Positions 4,177 through 5,259 of a stretch of 5,259 nt of DNA are shown piece by piece; positions within the stretch are counted from its first letter, which is position 1; each line of letters opens with the position of its first letter. The position numbers and the translations under genes are program-made. The stretch spans positions 1-5,259 of the forward strand of contig CANHGA010000154.1 of the NCBI GenBank assembly GCA_947460085.1. Reading direction: 5' to 3'. Below the pieces are notes generated by a model that did no database searches, had not been told where the DNA came from, and saw nothing but the letters and a program-made list of their open reading frames with translations. The stretch is from Synechococcaceae cyanobacterium (lineage in GTDB: Bacteria; Cyanobacteriota; Cyanobacteriia; PCC-6307; Cyanobiaceae).

Positions 4177-5259
4177 TGGCCGAGCCGCACATGAACCAAC
4201 GGATTGAAACCGACAGCCTGGGGGCCATTGAGGTTCCCCAGGACCACTACTGGGGCGCCCAGACCCAGCGATCGATCCACTTCTTTCCCTTCGGCCAAGC
4301 CATGCCCCTGGCGGTGGTGCACGCCTTCGGCCAGCTCAAGGCGGCCTGCGCCGAAGTGAATGCCGCCAAGGGCAAGCTGGATCCCGAGCTCACCGGCTTG
4401 ATAGTGGCCGCCGCTGATGAGGTGGCGTCAGGCCGCTTGGATCCCGAGTTTCCCCTGAAGGTTTGGCAGACGGGCTCGGGCACCCAAACCAACATGAATG
4501 TCAATGAGGTGATCGCCAACCGGGCGATTGAGCTGGCCGGCGGCGTGATGGGTAGTAAGAGTCCGGTGCATCCCAACGACCACGTCAACCTCAGCCAATC
4601 CAGCAATGACACCTTCCCGGCCGCGCTCCACATCGCCGTGGCGATCGAACTGGAACGGCAGCTGATCCCCGCCATCGAAGGGTTGATCGGCTCCCTGCAG
4701 CAGAAAAGTGAGGCCTTTGCGGGGATCGTCAAGATTGGCCGCACCCACCTGCAGGACGCCGTGCCCCTGTCTTTGGGCCAGGAGTTCAGTGGCTACGTCG
4801 CCCAACTCGAACTTGGCCTCGAGGGCCTCAGGCACACCCTTCCCCAGGTGTATCAACTGGCCATCGGTGGTACCGCCGTGGGCACGGGTCTCAATGCCCC
4901 CAAGGGATTTGGCGAAGCCGTTGCCCAGCGGCTGGCCGAGCGCCTGGGCTTGCCCTTCATCAGTGCTCCCAACAAATTTCAAGCGCTGGCAGGCCACGAA
5001 CCCCTAGCGGCTGCCCATGGGGCCCTCACCGTGTTGGCCGGATCCCTGATGAAGATCGCCAATGACGTGCGCTGGCTTGGTAGCGGGCCCCGTTGCGGCC
5101 TCGGCGAATTGGTGATTCCCGAAAATGAACCAGGTTCATCGATCATGCCCGGCAAGGTGAACCCCACCCAGTGCGAAAGCCTCACCATGGTGGCCGCCCA
5201 GGTGATGGGCAACAACACGGCTGTGCAGTTCGGGGCGAGCCAGGGCAATTTCGAACTCA
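4176..5259 (+). CDS. fumC: Class II fumarate hydratase (FumC), 3' end beyond window
   Basis: Iron-independent homotetrameric fumarase, cytoplasmic, interconverting fumarate and L-malate. 361 codons are visible of a family length near 460-470, so about 100 C-terminal residues are cut off by the window edge. Active-site blocks are intact, with numbering offset by +3 from E. coli FumC: TGSGTQTNMNVNE (99-111; S101, T103), HPNDH with the secondary-site His (H132), SQSSND (N144), GRTHLQDA with H191, and the signature GSSIMPGKVNP (320-330) with S321, K327 and N329, then E334. The EYW-like opening DHYWGAQTQRS (23-33) is also typical of the family. The highly conserved fumarase-type HPNDHVN argues against aspartase. 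ATG 4176 overlaps the upstream TGA as TGATG, suggesting translational coupling; ATG 4191 is an alternative. In cyanobacteria the enzyme returns fumarate from purine, arginine and aspartate metabolism to malate. Confidence 0.96.
   Translation, partial: MAEPHMNQRIETDSLGAIEVPQDHYWGAQTQRSIHFFPFGQAMPLAVVHAFGQLKAACAEVNAAKGKLDPELTGLIVAAADEVASGRLDPEFPLKVWQTGSGTQTNMNVNEVIANRAIELAGGVMGSKSPVHPNDHVNLSQSSNDTFPAALHIAVAIELERQLIPAIEGLIGSLQQKSEAFAGIVKIGRTHLQDAVPLSLGQEFSGYVAQLELGLEGLRHTLPQVYQLAIGGTAVGTGLNAPKGFGEAVAQRLAERLGLPFISAPNKFQALAGHEPLAAAHGALTVLAGSLMKIANDVRWLGSGPRCGLGELVIPENEPGSSIMPGKVNPTQCESLTMVAAQVMGNNTAVQFGASQGNFEL

Noticed and set aside
4428..4997. 189-codon minus-strand frame opposite fumC
   Set aside because: fumC has every catalytic block in the sense frame; the antisense translation is a shadow of codon bias.

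Overview
The window looks like a chromosomal segment of a GC-rich unicellular cyanobacterium, most likely a Synechococcus/Cyanobium-type picocyanobacterium. The evidence is protein content: a CSP41-like protein, a Ycf55-like (DUF3685) protein, a lumenal photosystem I accumulation-factor-like protein and a FurC/PerR-type regulator. High GC (about 60-65% by eye) and one HIP1 octamer (GCGATCGC) fit this. I see no mobile element, CRISPR array, tRNA or rRNA. The gene content is core metabolism and photosynthesis rather than accessory.

Layout. The left edge carries the N-terminal 106 codons of a CSP41-like Rossmann protein on the minus strand (start at 318). Everything to the right is on the plus strand. 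A Trp-rich small-protein module (TIGR02450-like, from 377) runs with no stop codon directly into hisA (593-1354). Next come a Fur-family regulator closest to cyanobacterial FurC/PerR (1411-1884), a 537-residue DUF3685/Ycf55-like protein with a degenerate receiver domain (1965-3578), a cysteine-free thioredoxin-fold-like exported protein (3613-4176), and the first 361 codons of class II fumarase fumC (4176 to the right edge). The last three genes are tightly packed (34-bp gap, then a TGATG stop/start overlap) and are probably co-transcribed. The regulator has its own plausible -10 element and Shine-Dalgarno. An imperfect hairpin lies between it and the DUF3685 gene.

How the genes work together. 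HisA acts in histidine biosynthesis and FumC in the partial TCA cycle and fumarate recycling. The Ycf55-like and thioredoxin-like proteins point to thylakoid biology, and the Fur homologue to peroxide or metal control. No shared pathway is evident; the grouping looks like a housekeeping cluster.

The most unusual observations are the stop-less junction of the Trp-rich module with HisA, the receiver domain without a phosphoacceptor, and the thioredoxin-like protein without any cysteine. I do not see strong evidence for a wholly new system here.
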